This document shows positions 42,963-53,728 of a stretch of 64,000 nt of DNA, in pieces. This DNA is from Hyphomicrobiales bacterium (GTDB lineage: Bacteria > Pseudomonadota > Alphaproteobacteria > Rhizobiales > Beijerinckiaceae). How positions within the stretch are numbered: the stretch's first letter is position 1; every line of letters starts with the position of its first letter. The notes under the pieces are model-generated. The model worked only from the letters and a program-made list of their open reading frames with translations. It had not been told where the DNA came from and ran no database searches. The position numbers and the translations under genes were made by a program. The DNA is taken from the NCBI GenBank assembly GCA_947455455.1, contig CANGOE010000003.1:29520-93519 (forward strand), written 5' to 3'.

Positions 42963-43273
42963 ATTTTTTATCCCTGTTTGAAAGACCGCATCCTTGCGAA
43001 GATGTGGCTATTATCGGTTTCCGACACGGTTTATCCTGTACCATGTTCATTTTACGACTGTGTGAAAGATTATTGCCCCTCGAACAATAGTCTCTTCCGT
43101 TTTTTTATACTCTGATAAATGGCAAGAAGAAGCAAGTCGATTGATGTTGGTAGCCCAGTGTCGACAGGGGGGATCGTCCGGCAGGCTTTTTGAGGGTCTT
43201 GGCTCTCTTTTGCTCTTGCCGGTTTTGGTCTCTATAATGTGAGGCTATCGAAGCCCTCTGAAAGAGAGAAGCC
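42963..43273. other. Divergent promoter region, carbonic anhydrase/ureE
   Basis: 311 bases without a convincing gene. It should contain promoters for the carbonic anhydrase gene (left) and ureE (right), but I see no clear consensus boxes, hairpins or repeats. Confidence 0.5.
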
Positions 43274-44026
43274 ATGCAACGTGCCACCCGCATTGTCCGT
43301 AAGCCCGCAGTGAAACACGAGCAGGTGATCGATCAGGTCACACTCGATCATGAGGGCCGTCACAAGCGCCGCATTGTGCTGAAAGGCGATCAGGGCACCG
43401 GCTTTCTGCTCGATCTCGACAAGGCCACCGTACTCAATGACGGGGATGCCCTTAAACTGGAGGACGGCACGCTGATCCTCGTCAAGGCCGCTCCCGAATC
43501 ATTGCTGGAAATCAAGGCTGACAATCCGTTGCGCCTGTTGAAAATGGCGTGGCATATCGGCAACCGGCATACACCTGCCGAAATCACGGCCGAGGCGATC
43601 TACATCCAGGATGATCACGTTCTGGCCGAAATGGTGCGCGGGCAGGGATGCCACGCCCATCATGTTACGCGGCCCTTCCAGCCCGAAGCCGGCGCCTATG
43701 CCCATGCTGGGCATGATCATGCCGGACATGACCTTGGATCACATGACCATTCAGGACATGCGCATGCGGGGCACGAGCATGGGCCTGATTGCGGTTGCGG
43801 GCATGACCATTCCCACGACCATTCCCATAACCATTCCCACACCCATTTGCACGACCACGGCCATACACACGATCACAGCCACAGCCATTCCCACGACCAT
43901 GCGCATGATCATGGTCATTCCCATGATCATCAACACACGGCTGATTGCGGGCATGATCATCATCATGCCCATGACAAAGACCACGCCCATAGTCATGGAC
44001 ATGACCATGACCACAAGCATGGCTGA
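43274..44026 (+). CDS. ureE: Urease accessory protein UreE with a very long His-rich tail
   Basis: 250 residues. Residues 1-137 are a normal UreE: the N-terminal beta domain, then WHIGNRHTPAEI and AIYIQDDHVLAEMVRGQGC, the metal-binding C-terminal domain. Residues 138-250 are almost only His alternating with Asp, Gly, Ala or Ser: I count 45 histidines in 113 residues, plus CGCGHDH and a second Cys in TADCGHDH. UreE delivers nickel to urease; His-rich tails bind several nickel ions. No ureABC, ureF, ureG or ureD is within this window, so the gene is detached from its usual operon. The 139-residue ORF in another frame is a shadow of the tail. Confidence 0.94.
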   Translation: MQRATRIVRKPAVKHEQVIDQVTLDHEGRHKRRIVLKGDQGTGFLLDLDKATVLNDGDALKLEDGTLILVKAAPESLLEIKADNPLRLLKMAWHIGNRHTPAEITAEAIYIQDDHVLAEMVRGQGCHAHHVTRPFQPEAGAYAHAGHDHAGHDLGSHDHSGHAHAGHEHGPDCGCGHDHSHDHSHNHSHTHLHDHGHTHDHSHSHSHDHAHDHGHSHDHQHTADCGHDHHHAHDKDHAHSHGHDHDHKHG

Positions 44027-44046
44027 GTAGGGAAAGCCTGTCGGGG

Positions 44047-44616
44047 TCAGCCGAGTTCCTTGGCGATGGCCGCGATGACCTTTGTGTCGTTGGGGCTGGT
44101 CATGGTGCCGAAAACGGCCGCGATCTGGCCGTCACGACCGATCAGATATTTGTGGAAATTCCAGCGCGGCAAATCATTGGGTTTTTGCGCGGCGGCCCAT
44201 TTGAAAAACGGATGGGCCTCGTCACCTTTGACATGCTGTTTGGTGGTCAAGGGAAAACGGGTGCCGTGCCCCTGTTCGGCCTGATGCAGGATTTCTTCAT
44301 TGCTATTGGCTTCCTGCCCGCCGAAATCGCCGGAGGGCACACCGATCACCACCAGCCCGCGCGGGCCGTAGCGGGTGGCCAGCTGTTCCAGCCCTTCGAG
44401 CTGGGAGGCAAAGCCGCAAAAGCTCGCGGTATTGCTGATCAGGATCGGCTTGTTGGTAAAAGCGGAGAGACGGATCTCGCCGCCCTTGAGCGCAGGAAAA
44501 CTGAACCGCCACGCATTGAGCACATTGCCGCCCCCGATCGGGCTTGACTGCGCCCGGACGGGGACAGGGCAAGCCAGACTGGTTGCAAGGCCTGCAAGCA
44601 CTGCGCGGCGGTTCAT
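44047..44616 (-). CDS. Glutathione peroxidase-family protein, exported
   Basis: 189 residues from ATG 44616. It begins with a signal peptide (RRAVLAGLATSLACPVPVRAQ). The peroxidase motif NTASFCGFA has cysteine in place of selenocysteine, followed by LVVIGVPSGDFGGQE and PRWNFHKYLI, which supplies the active-site Trp-Asn. Cysteine-type members usually reduce peroxides with thioredoxin-like donors. Its start lies four bases after the stop of the upstream MBL hydrolase, so the two are one operon. The track start is 56 codons too early. Confidence 0.92.
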   Translation of the reverse strand: MNRRAVLAGLATSLACPVPVRAQSSPIGGGNVLNAWRFSFPALKGGEIRLSAFTNKPILISNTASFCGFASQLEGLEQLATRYGPRGLVVIGVPSGDFGGQEANSNEEILHQAEQGHGTRFPLTTKQHVKGDEAHPFFKWAAAQKPNDLPRWNFHKYLIGRDGQIAAVFGTMTSPNDTKVIAAIAKELG

Positions 44617-44620
44617 CGGG

Positions 44621-45595
44621 TCAGGACCACTGAAGCGGTTGCAGGCGGAAGCCGTCACCGTCACGCCAGATATGGCCTGTGGCGGGGAAGGGGGCGTGAT
44701 AGAAAGCCACCTGCATCTTGTCGCTGGCCAATTGATCGAGCACGCGACGGCGCGACAAACGGGCCATTTCCGCATCCATATCATACATGACCGCCCAATC
44801 GGGACGGCGCACGAACAGCCCCGGATGGTTGGTGATGTCGGAGACGAGCATCAGGCTGTTCGTGCCTGAATTGACAGCGAAAATCATATGGCCGGGCGAA
44901 TGGCCGAACGCCGCTTGCGCGACGATGCCGGGGGCCACTTCATCGCCGGGCTTGAAGAATTTCAGGTTTTTGGCGATCGGGTCGAACACCCGGTGCACAT
45001 TCCTGAATGCGCCCTTCATGGCTTCGGGGGCATTGTTCATGCGGCCGTCATCGATCCAGAAATCCCATTCCTGCTGGCCGACCCATACTTCGGCATTGGG
45101 GAACTGGGCGGTGCCGTCTTTCAAACGCAGGCCGTTGATGTGGTCGCCATGGAAATGGCTGATGACCACGCGGTCGACTTTGGCAGGGTCGAAACCGGCC
45201 GCCTTGAAGTTGGCCATCCAGCGGCCAGTGGTCGCAGGGCCGAGATCACCGATACCGGTATCGATCAGCACCAGCTTGCCGCCGGTTTCCACCACGGTTG
45301 TCGTAAAGGTCACGCGCACCGCATCCTTTGGAAAAAACTGTTCTTCGGCCAGTTTGCGGACTTCTTCGATCGGAGCATTTTTGACGAAATTGTCAATCGG
45401 CACCTGATTATAGCCTTCATGGATGGCGGTCAGTTTCAAATCACCGACCGTGTAGCGATAAAAGGCTGGCGATTGCAGGGAAGAGGCAGGCGGGGTTTGA
45501 GCATTCACGGGATCAACCAATTGCGAGGCCACACCGGCAAGAGCCGCACCGGTGAGCATGTGACGACGGGAGAGCGAAAGAGGTGAATCGGACAT
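44621..45595 (-). CDS. MBL-fold metallo-hydrolase, exported
   Basis: 324 residues from ATG 45595, with GGAG six bases upstream. A twin-arginine signal (LSRRHMLTGAALAGVASQL, cut near VNAQ) directs it to the periplasm. Metal ligands are in VVISHFHGDHINGL, then FGHSPGHMIFAV. The layout with VLIDTGIGDLG resembles periplasmic MBL quinolinase or AHL-lactonase-like proteins. The substrate is unknown. It heads a two-gene unit with the glutathione peroxidase-like protein. Confidence 0.9.
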   Translation of the reverse strand: MSDSPLSLSRRHMLTGAALAGVASQLVDPVNAQTPPASSLQSPAFYRYTVGDLKLTAIHEGYNQVPIDNFVKNAPIEEVRKLAEEQFFPKDAVRVTFTTTVVETGGKLVLIDTGIGDLGPATTGRWMANFKAAGFDPAKVDRVVISHFHGDHINGLRLKDGTAQFPNAEVWVGQQEWDFWIDDGRMNNAPEAMKGAFRNVHRVFDPIAKNLKFFKPGDEVAPGIVAQAAFGHSPGHMIFAVNSGTNSLMLVSDITNHPGLFVRRPDWAVMYDMDAEMARLSRRRVLDQLASDKMQVAFYHAPFPATGHIWRDGDGFRLQPLQWS

Positions 45596-45734
45596 GGAAG
45601 TCTCCATCAAGGGAAATAGGCTGTGCGCGAAACGAATGGACGATCACTAATCAAGTTTACGGATCATCCTCCCATTCAGATCAATCGGCAACTCCCTGCT
45701 TGACTCTTTTTATCACTGTGCGAGTGTTCCCCCA

Positions 45735-45832
45735 TCCGAGGGGTGCCCCGTCAAGGGGCTGAGATGCACTGGTGGCAACACGCGTGCAAACCCTTTGAAC
45801 CTGATCCGGTTTGTACCGGCGGAGGGACGGGA
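45735..45832 (+). promoter_or_regulatory. TPP riboswitch (THI box)
   Basis: The conserved TPP aptamer landmarks appear in order: GGGGTGCC, GGGGCTGAGATG, ACCCTTTGAACCTGATC, and GGTTTGTACCGGCGGAGGGA. It ends about 75 bases before the thiC start. It binds thiamine pyrophosphate and represses thiC, either by masking the ribosome binding site or by ending transcription; I see no clear T-run terminator, so translational control is more likely. Confidence 0.95.
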
Positions 45833-45888
45833 TTTGCTCGGCAACACTGTTTGCCCCATAGCATGAACGACTCTTCCGCTTTCATTGA

Positions 45889-47754
<1,866 letters not shown>

Positions 47755-47768
47755 TGGGAAAGACCGGT

Positions 47769-48830
47769 ATGATCTCCAGACGACATCTGTTGCACGCCGC
47801 CACGGGGGCAGGGGCTGTGTCCCTTGCCGCCCCGACGGTGCGGGCGCAAAGCCAGATCCGTTGGCGCATGGCCACCTCTTGGCCCAAAAATCTGGTGGGT
47901 CCGGCGGATTCGGCCCGCCGGCTTGCCCAGCGGATCGAGGGGATGAGCCAGGGGCGTATCAAGATCGATGTCTTCTCGGCAGGCGAGATTGTGCCGGCTT
48001 TCGCGGTGTTCGATGCGGTCGCCAATGGCACGGTTGAATTGGGGCATACGGCTTCATTCTTTGTGGGCGGCAAAATTCCGGCGGCGGTTTTCTTCACCAC
48101 AGTGCCATTCGGGATGGGACCGGTCGGCTCGCAAGCCTGGCTTGAATCCGGCGGCGGCAAGGCCCTGTGGGACCGGCTTTATGCCGAACACGGGGTCAAG
48201 CCTTTCTTGGGAGGCAATACCGGCCCCAGCCTGGGAGGGTGGTTTCGCAAACCCTTGCAAAGCATTGAAGATGTGAAGGGTTTACGCTTGCGGGTCACGG
48301 GTCTTGGCGGCGAGGTTTATCGCCGTTTGGGGGCTGTCCCGCAGGCGATCCCGCCCGGGGATGTCTATCCGGCTCTGGAACGCGGAACGATTGATGCGGT
48401 GGAATTGCTCGGCCCGATGAATGATGCCGATCTCGGCCTGTCGCGCATTGCCCCTTATGTGCTGATGCCGGGCTTCAACAAGCCCAACGGGGCTTCGGAA
48501 TTGCTAGTGTCACAGGCCGTCTGGCAGGCCTTGCCGGTGGATTTGCAGGCGGTGGTTGAAAACGCCTGTCTGGCCGAACATGGCGCGGCTTTGGCGCAAG
48601 CGCAGATGTTGCAGGCGCAGGCTTTGGCTGACATTGCCCGCAATGGTGCGCAATTCATGCCCGTGCCCAAAGACTTGCTGGAACAGGCCCGCAGGATTGC
48701 CCAGGATGTGCTGGCCGATACCGCCGCAAAAAGTCCTTTGGCGGCTCTTATCCATGACAGCTACAAAGCGGCGCAAGCCTCCATGCAACCATGGGACAGG
48801 CTGACCTATCTGCCGCAGGATCGGGTTTAA
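47769..48830 (+). CDS. TRAP transporter solute-binding protein, DctP family
   Basis: 353 residues. A twin-arginine-type signal (ISRRHLLHAATGAGAVSLAAPTVRAQ) is followed by RWRMATSWPKNLVG, and the ligand-binding arginine region LRLRVTGLGGEVYRRLG. The TakP-like pattern (FAVFDAVANGTVELGHTASFF) suggests a 2-oxoacid or carboxylate ligand. No TRAP membrane genes are nearby, so it is an orphan. It may be carried on the riboswitch-controlled thiC transcript. ATG 47769 (GGGAAAG upstream) is preferred over the ATG at 47754 that overlaps thiC. Its end overlaps thiE by four bases. Confidence 0.88.
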   Translation: MISRRHLLHAATGAGAVSLAAPTVRAQSQIRWRMATSWPKNLVGPADSARRLAQRIEGMSQGRIKIDVFSAGEIVPAFAVFDAVANGTVELGHTASFFVGGKIPAAVFFTTVPFGMGPVGSQAWLESGGGKALWDRLYAEHGVKPFLGGNTGPSLGGWFRKPLQSIEDVKGLRLRVTGLGGEVYRRLGAVPQAIPPGDVYPALERGTIDAVELLGPMNDADLGLSRIAPYVLMPGFNKPNGASELLVSQAVWQALPVDLQAVVENACLAEHGAALAQAQMLQAQALADIARNGAQFMPVPKDLLEQARRIAQDVLADTAAKSPLAALIHDSYKAAQASMQPWDRLTYLPQDRV

Positions 48831-49498
48831 CGCCGCTTTTCGAGCGCCAGATCGACCGCCCGGCGCAAATGGCGTGCGGCTTGTTGCGGATCCTCGGCTT
48901 TGAGCACCGCTCCGATGAGCGCAATACCATCGGCCCCATGCGCGATGACATCGGCCAGATTGTCCGCATCAATGCCGGCAATGGCGCCGACAACCAGATC
49001 GGGTTTCAGGCTTTTGATGAGTTGGCGCAACTCGGACAGGCCGTTCAAACCGATGGGCGCATCGGGATTGTCTTTGTGGACAGTGCCGAACACGCCGCCA
49101 CAGGTGGCATAATCGACAGGTTCCTCCTTCAGGGCCTTGGCATGGCCCTGATGCTTGATCGTACGGCCGATAATGGCTGTCGGGCCGAGGATGGAACGCG
49201 CATCCAGCGGCGACAGATCGCTCTGTCCCAGATGTACACCCTGTGCGCCGCTGACCTGGGCGACATCGACCCGATCATTGACCAGCAAGGGCGGGTGCCT
49301 GTCCCCCATGGCCTCGCGCAAAGCGCCCAGAATGGCGCGGGTCGTCGCAACCATCACCCCGCCATCGGCTTGCTTGTCGCGATATTGCAACAAGGTGGCC
49401 CCCCCGACCGCACTTTGCACGGCAAGTCCCGGCAGGCGGTTGCGGTCAACTGCGACAGGGTCGAGCAACACATAAAGCCGGTGATCGACAGGGTTCAT
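48827..49498 (-). CDS. thiE: Thiamine-phosphate synthase ThiE
   Basis: 223 residues. The TIM-barrel motifs are clear: LLQYRDKQ for diphosphate binding, LLVNDRVDVAQVSGAQGVHLGQSDL and the terminal phosphate loop GADGIALIGAVL. It joins HMP-diphosphate and thiazole phosphate to give thiamine phosphate. Its ATG overlaps the thiM stop (ATGA). It is the last gene of the rpe-purB-thiM-thiE unit and converges on the TRAP binding protein. Confidence 0.95.
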   Translation of the reverse strand: MNPVDHRLYVLLDPVAVDRNRLPGLAVQSAVGGATLLQYRDKQADGGVMVATTRAILGALREAMGDRHPPLLVNDRVDVAQVSGAQGVHLGQSDLSPLDARSILGPTAIIGRTIKHQGHAKALKEEPVDYATCGGVFGTVHKDNPDAPIGLNGLSELRQLIKSLKPDLVVGAIAGIDADNLADVIAHGADGIALIGAVLKAEDPQQAARHLRRAVDLALEKRR

Positions 49499-50247
49499 GG
49501 ATAATCCTCGATCTGCATGGAGAGGTCATAGGCCAGCCTCTCCGGTGTCAGATTGGCCAGTTCATCAAGCAGGCGCACGGCAAAGCTCCCCGGACCATCG
49601 GCCTCGCGTGCCGCGATATCTTGAGCAATACCATAGGCGGCAAAGCCGGTGGCGGCCGCCAGAGCGGGGTTGTCGGTGACCGCTGTCAATGCGGCCATGA
49701 TCGCCGACAAAGCACAGCCGCCGCCGGTGATCATACTGCCATAGGCATGGCCATGTTTCAGCGTGACGACTCCTTGCGGGGTGTGGACGCGATCCATTTT
49801 TCCAGAAATCGCCCAGACGCTGTCGCCATCCCCCAAAACATCCATCTCGGCCTGATTGGCGCGGATGATGGCGGGGGACTGTGCCAATAAAGTGCGGGCA
49901 TAGGCCAGACGATGGGGGGCGCGGTCGACCATCACCGGATCAAGCACCCATGCTTTGCCGTGAGCGGCCATTACCGGAATGGCGGTCGCAATGGCGTGGC
50001 GGCGCTCGGCATCCAGAGTGCCCAGATTGACCAACAGGGCCTGGGCCGAGCGGCTGAAATCGGCAATCTCGTTGGCATCCGTGCTCATCGACGGCACGGC
50101 CCCGACCGCCAACAGGATATTGGCTGTCAGGTTCTGCACCACCGAATTGGTGATGCAATGGACGCGCGGCCCTTGCTCTTTCAGCCTGGCCCATAGAGCG
50201 GCGAGGGCTTGGGCCGTGAGGATACGCGACAGACTGTCTTGGGCCAT
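49495..50247 (-). CDS. thiM: Hydroxyethylthiazole kinase ThiM
   Basis: 250 residues. Family motifs are VHCITNSVVQNLTANILLAVGAVPSM at the N terminus, WVLDPVMVDRAPHR and the active-site stretch MITGGGCALSAIMAA (family consensus GxGC). It phosphorylates the thiazole alcohol, allowing thiamine salvage. It lies 20 bases after purB and overlaps thiE. Confidence 0.96.
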   Translation of the reverse strand: MAQDSLSRILTAQALAALWARLKEQGPRVHCITNSVVQNLTANILLAVGAVPSMSTDANEIADFSRSAQALLVNLGTLDAERRHAIATAIPVMAAHGKAWVLDPVMVDRAPHRLAYARTLLAQSPAIIRANQAEMDVLGDGDSVWAISGKMDRVHTPQGVVTLKHGHAYGSMITGGGCALSAIMAALTAVTDNPALAAATGFAAYGIAQDIAAREADGPGSFAVRLLDELANLTPERLAYDLSMQIEDYP

Positions 50248-50267
50248 CTCTGCGGGTTCCTGCAGGT

Positions 50268-51575
50268 TCAGGCGGTGCCGAACACCCGTTTGAAGATGGT
50301 GTCGACATGCTTCAAATGGTAGCCCAGATCGAATTTCTCTTCGATTTCGGCATTGCTGAGAGCCGCGGTCACTTCCGGGTCGGCTTTCAAGAGCGTCAGG
50401 AAGTCGCCTTCGCCCCGCCAGACCGGCATGGCATTGCGTTGCACCAGACGGTAGGAATCCTCGCGGCTCACGCCTTTCTGGGTCAAAGCCAGCATCACCC
50501 GCTGTGAATGGACCAGACCGCCGAGACGGTCGAGGTTTTTCTGCATGTTTTCGGGATAGACCACCAGCTTGTCGATCACACCGGTCAGGCGTGCCAATGC
50601 GAAATCGAGCGTGATGGTCGCATCAGGGCCGATCATCCGTTCAACCGAGGAGTGCGAAATATCGCGCTCATGCCACAAAGCGACGTTTTCCATTGCAGGC
50701 ATGGCAAAGGCGCGAACCATACGGGCCAGACCCGTCAGGTTTTCGGTGAGCACCGGATTGCGCTTGTGCGGCATGGCCGAAGAGCCTTTTTGACCGGGCG
50801 AGAAATATTCTTCCGCTTCCAGCACTTCCGAGCGTTGCAAATGGCGGATTTCGGTCGCCAGACGCTCGATTGACGAGGCAATCACGCCAAGGGTTGCAAA
50901 ATACATCGCGTGGCGGTCACGCGGGATCACCTGTGTCGAGACCGGCTCGACACTCAGCCCCATCGCCTTGGCGACATGCTCTTCAACGCTGGGGTCGATA
51001 TTGGCAAAGGTGCCGACAGCGCCGGAAATCGCGCAGGTGGCGATTTCGGCCCGCGCCGCTTTCAAACGGTCACGGCACCGGTCGAATTCGGCATAAGCGA
51101 GGGCCAGCTTGATGCCGAAAGTGGTCGGCTCGGCATGGATGCCATGTGAGCGGCCAATGGTCGGTGTCATCTTGTGCTCGAAAGCCCGGCGCTTGATTGC
51201 GGCAAGAAGGGCATCGAGATCGGCCAGCATCAGGTCCGAAGCGCGCATCAACTGCACATTGAAGCAGGTATCGAGCACATCGGACGAGGTCATGCCCTGA
51301 TGGACAAAGCGGGAGTCGGGACCGATAAACTCACCCAGATGCGTCAAAAAGGCGATGACATCATGTTTGACCTCGCGCTCGATCGCATCGATCTTCTCGA
51401 CATCGAACACGGCGCTGCCGCCTTTTTCCCAGATGGTTTTGGCGCTGTCCTTGGGGATCACGCCAATCGCGGCCAAGGCATCGCAGGCATGGGCCTCGAT
51501 CTCGAACCAGATGCGGAATTTGGTTTCGGGTGACCAGATGGCGACCATTTCGGGGCGGCTGTAACGCGGGATCAT
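50268..51575 (-). CDS. purB: Adenylosuccinate lyase
   Basis: 435 residues. The fumarase/aspartase-superfamily signature GSSAMPHKRNP is near residue 265, with TSSDVLDTCFNVQL and GRSHGIHAEPT earlier, which identify it as PurB. It performs two steps of purine synthesis, splitting fumarate from SAICAR and adenylosuccinate. AAGGA precedes the ATG. It is second in the rpe-purB-thiM-thiE cluster. Confidence 0.97.
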   Translation of the reverse strand: MIPRYSRPEMVAIWSPETKFRIWFEIEAHACDALAAIGVIPKDSAKTIWEKGGSAVFDVEKIDAIEREVKHDVIAFLTHLGEFIGPDSRFVHQGMTSSDVLDTCFNVQLMRASDLMLADLDALLAAIKRRAFEHKMTPTIGRSHGIHAEPTTFGIKLALAYAEFDRCRDRLKAARAEIATCAISGAVGTFANIDPSVEEHVAKAMGLSVEPVSTQVIPRDRHAMYFATLGVIASSIERLATEIRHLQRSEVLEAEEYFSPGQKGSSAMPHKRNPVLTENLTGLARMVRAFAMPAMENVALWHERDISHSSVERMIGPDATITLDFALARLTGVIDKLVVYPENMQKNLDRLGGLVHSQRVMLALTQKGVSREDSYRLVQRNAMPVWRGEGDFLTLLKADPEVTAALSNAEIEEKFDLGYHLKHVDTIFKRVFGTA

Positions 51576-51619
51576 CTGTTGTCCTTACACATTGGGGCTA
51601 GGCCAGTCGAAAAAGGAAT

Positions 51620-52297
51620 TTAATGCTGTGCGGCCTCTGCGGCCTGCCGGATACGGGCAATTTCATGTTTGTAACCGGCTTCGTCACCGGCCTTGAACAC
51701 AGCCGAGCCCGCGACCAGCACATGCGCGCCGGCTTTGGCGCAGAGCGGGGCGGTGTCCACCGTCACGCCACCATCCACCTCAAGCATGATATCACGGTCT
51801 CCGATCAGATCACGGACCCGTTCGATCTTCTCGACCACCGGATGGATAAACGCCTGACCGCCGAAACCCGGATTGACCGTCATCAACAAGACCAGATCGA
51901 CCACCTCCAGCACTGGCTTGATGACAGCCACGGGCGTGCCGGGGTTCAAAGCCAATCCGGCTTTGCATCCCAAGGCGCGTATGGCTTGCAGTGAACGGTA
52001 GGTATGCGCACCGGCTTCGGCATGGATGGTGATGATATCCGCACCCGCTTTGGCAAATTGCTCGAGATAGGGATCAACCGGCGCAATCATCAGATGGACG
52101 TCGAACACCGATTTCGACAAGGGCCGCAAAGCCTTGATCACATCGGCCCCATAGGACATGTTGGGCACGAAATGGCCGTCCATGACATCAAGATGGATCC
52201 AATCGGCTCCGGCGCGATCGACAGCCTGCAATTCGGCTCCGAGACGGGCGAAATCAGCGGCCAGCAGGGAAGGGGCAATCCAGATCGGTTTTGTCAT
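51620..52297 (-). CDS. rpe: Ribulose-phosphate 3-epimerase
   Basis: 225 residues. The family start IAPSLLAADFARLGAEL, HLDVMDGHFVPNMSYG, TVNPGFGGQAFI and LEVDGGVTVDTA are all present. It interconverts ribulose-5-phosphate and xylulose-5-phosphate. It is the first gene of its cluster, 44 bases before purB. Confidence 0.97.
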   Translation of the reverse strand: MTKPIWIAPSLLAADFARLGAELQAVDRAGADWIHLDVMDGHFVPNMSYGADVIKALRPLSKSVFDVHLMIAPVDPYLEQFAKAGADIITIHAEAGAHTYRSLQAIRALGCKAGLALNPGTPVAVIKPVLEVVDLVLLMTVNPGFGGQAFIHPVVEKIERVRDLIGDRDIMLEVDGGVTVDTAPLCAKAGAHVLVAGSAVFKAGDEAGYKHEIARIRQAAEAAQH

Positions 52298-52480
52298 AGA
52301 TGGGCGGTATCATTGCTGGCCTTTTGATGCAACGCGATCTGTCCACTCTTCCCCGAAATTCGGTGGATGGCCGCGCAATTTGATGCAATTTCGGGCAATC
52401 CTGCCATGCGCGAGCAGGCTGAAGGGTTGCACTTGGCGCTCCAATGGCCAAAATAGGGGTATCAAGAGGAGTCGTCCGAT

Positions 52481-53728
52481 ATGCAGAAGTCGTTTGATTG
52501 TATTGTGCTGGGTGCGGGCGTTGTCGGCATAGCCACCGCTTTGCAAATTCAGGATAAGGGTCGTTCGGTTCTTCTGCTCGACAAAGGCGAGGCCGGTGCC
52601 GCCACCAGCTATGGCAATGCCGGCATTATCGAAAGCTCGTCGATTTTCCCCCATGCCTTCCCGCAAGCCCTTTCGGAAATTCTCAGCGTCACCGGCAATA
52701 GCCGTCTGGATGTGCGCTTCCACTGGAATGCCTTGCTTGATGCCGCGCCGTTCCTCTACCGCTATTGGCGTGCCTCGACTCCCGAACGGCACCTGCAATC
52801 GGCCAAAGCGGCCTATCCGCTGATCCAGAATTGCCTGATCGAACATATGAAACTGGTCAATGCGGCGGGCGCTCAGCATCTGATCCGCAATGACGGCTGG
52901 ATCAAGCTCTATCGCAACGAGGCCAAATTTGCCCAGGCCGTCAAGGATCTCGACAAGATCAAACCGTTCGGTGTCAAGGTCGATGTGCTGACGGCCGAAC
53001 AATTTGCCGCCAAAGAACCCCATATCAAACAAACCGTGGCGGGCGCCATCCATCTGCTCGATCCTGCCAATGTCACCGATCCGCAGGAATTGTCGCGCGC
53101 CTATCTGCGCCTGTTCGAACAGCGCGGTGGCTTGTTTGTGAAGGGCGATGCCCGCAGTCTGGACCAGAACAGTCAGGGCGGCTGGCGGGTCTATACGGTC
53201 GAAGGGGCGGTCACAGCCCGCGATGTCGTGGTGGCCATGGGGCCATGGGCGGCCGAAATGGCCAAGACACTGGGCTATTATGTTCCGCTCGGAATCAAGC
53301 GCGGCTATCACCGCCACTACAAGCCGGTCGGCAATGCGGTCTTGAACCATACGCTTTATGATGCCGACAATGCCTATTGTGCGGCACCGATGCTGAAGGG
53401 CATCCGCATCACGACGGGGGCTGAATTCGCTTTCCGCGATGCACCGCCCACACCCGACCAGATGAACGCAATCGAGCCGCTGGCGCGCGAGACTTTTCCG
53501 CTCGGCGAGTCGGTCGAAGTCGATCCATGGGTCGGTTCGCGTCCTTGCACGCCGGATATGTTGCCGGTGATCAGCCGTGGCGACAAGCACAAGGGGCTGT
53601 GGTTCGCCTTTGGCCATTCCCACCATGGTTTGACGCATGCCGCCGTCACAGGCCGTTTGCTGGCCGAAATGATGACCGGCGAACAGACATTGTGTGATCC
53701 CGCACCCTACACGATCAACCGGTTCTGA
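52481..53728 (+). CDS. D-amino-acid dehydrogenase-like FAD oxidoreductase (DadA family)
   Basis: 415 residues. FAD binding is shown by DCIVLGAGVVGIATALQIQDKGRSVLLLDK, followed by GAATSYGNAGIIESSSIFP, typical of DadA-like deaminating dehydrogenases. The C terminus holds DPWVGSRPCTPDMLPVIS and WFAFGHSHHGLTHAAVTG. Such enzymes oxidise D-amino acids to 2-oxoacids at the membrane and donate electrons to quinone. The gene ends directly against the P1 peptidase gene on the other strand, with no gap. An amino acid or proline-type substrate cannot be excluded. Confidence 0.88.
   Translation: MQKSFDCIVLGAGVVGIATALQIQDKGRSVLLLDKGEAGAATSYGNAGIIESSSIFPHAFPQALSEILSVTGNSRLDVRFHWNALLDAAPFLYRYWRASTPERHLQSAKAAYPLIQNCLIEHMKLVNAAGAQHLIRNDGWIKLYRNEAKFAQAVKDLDKIKPFGVKVDVLTAEQFAAKEPHIKQTVAGAIHLLDPANVTDPQELSRAYLRLFEQRGGLFVKGDARSLDQNSQGGWRVYTVEGAVTARDVVVAMGPWAAEMAKTLGYYVPLGIKRGYHRHYKPVGNAVLNHTLYDADNAYCAAPMLKGIRITTGAEFAFRDAPPTPDQMNAIEPLARETFPLGESVEVDPWVGSRPCTPDMLPVISRGDKHKGLWFAFGHSHHGLTHAAVTGRLLAEMMTGEQTLCDPAPYTINRF

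Noticed and set aside
43611-44030. A 139-residue Met/Ile-rich ORF overlapping ureE
   Set aside because: It is the out-of-frame reading of the His-codon repeats in the ureE tail.
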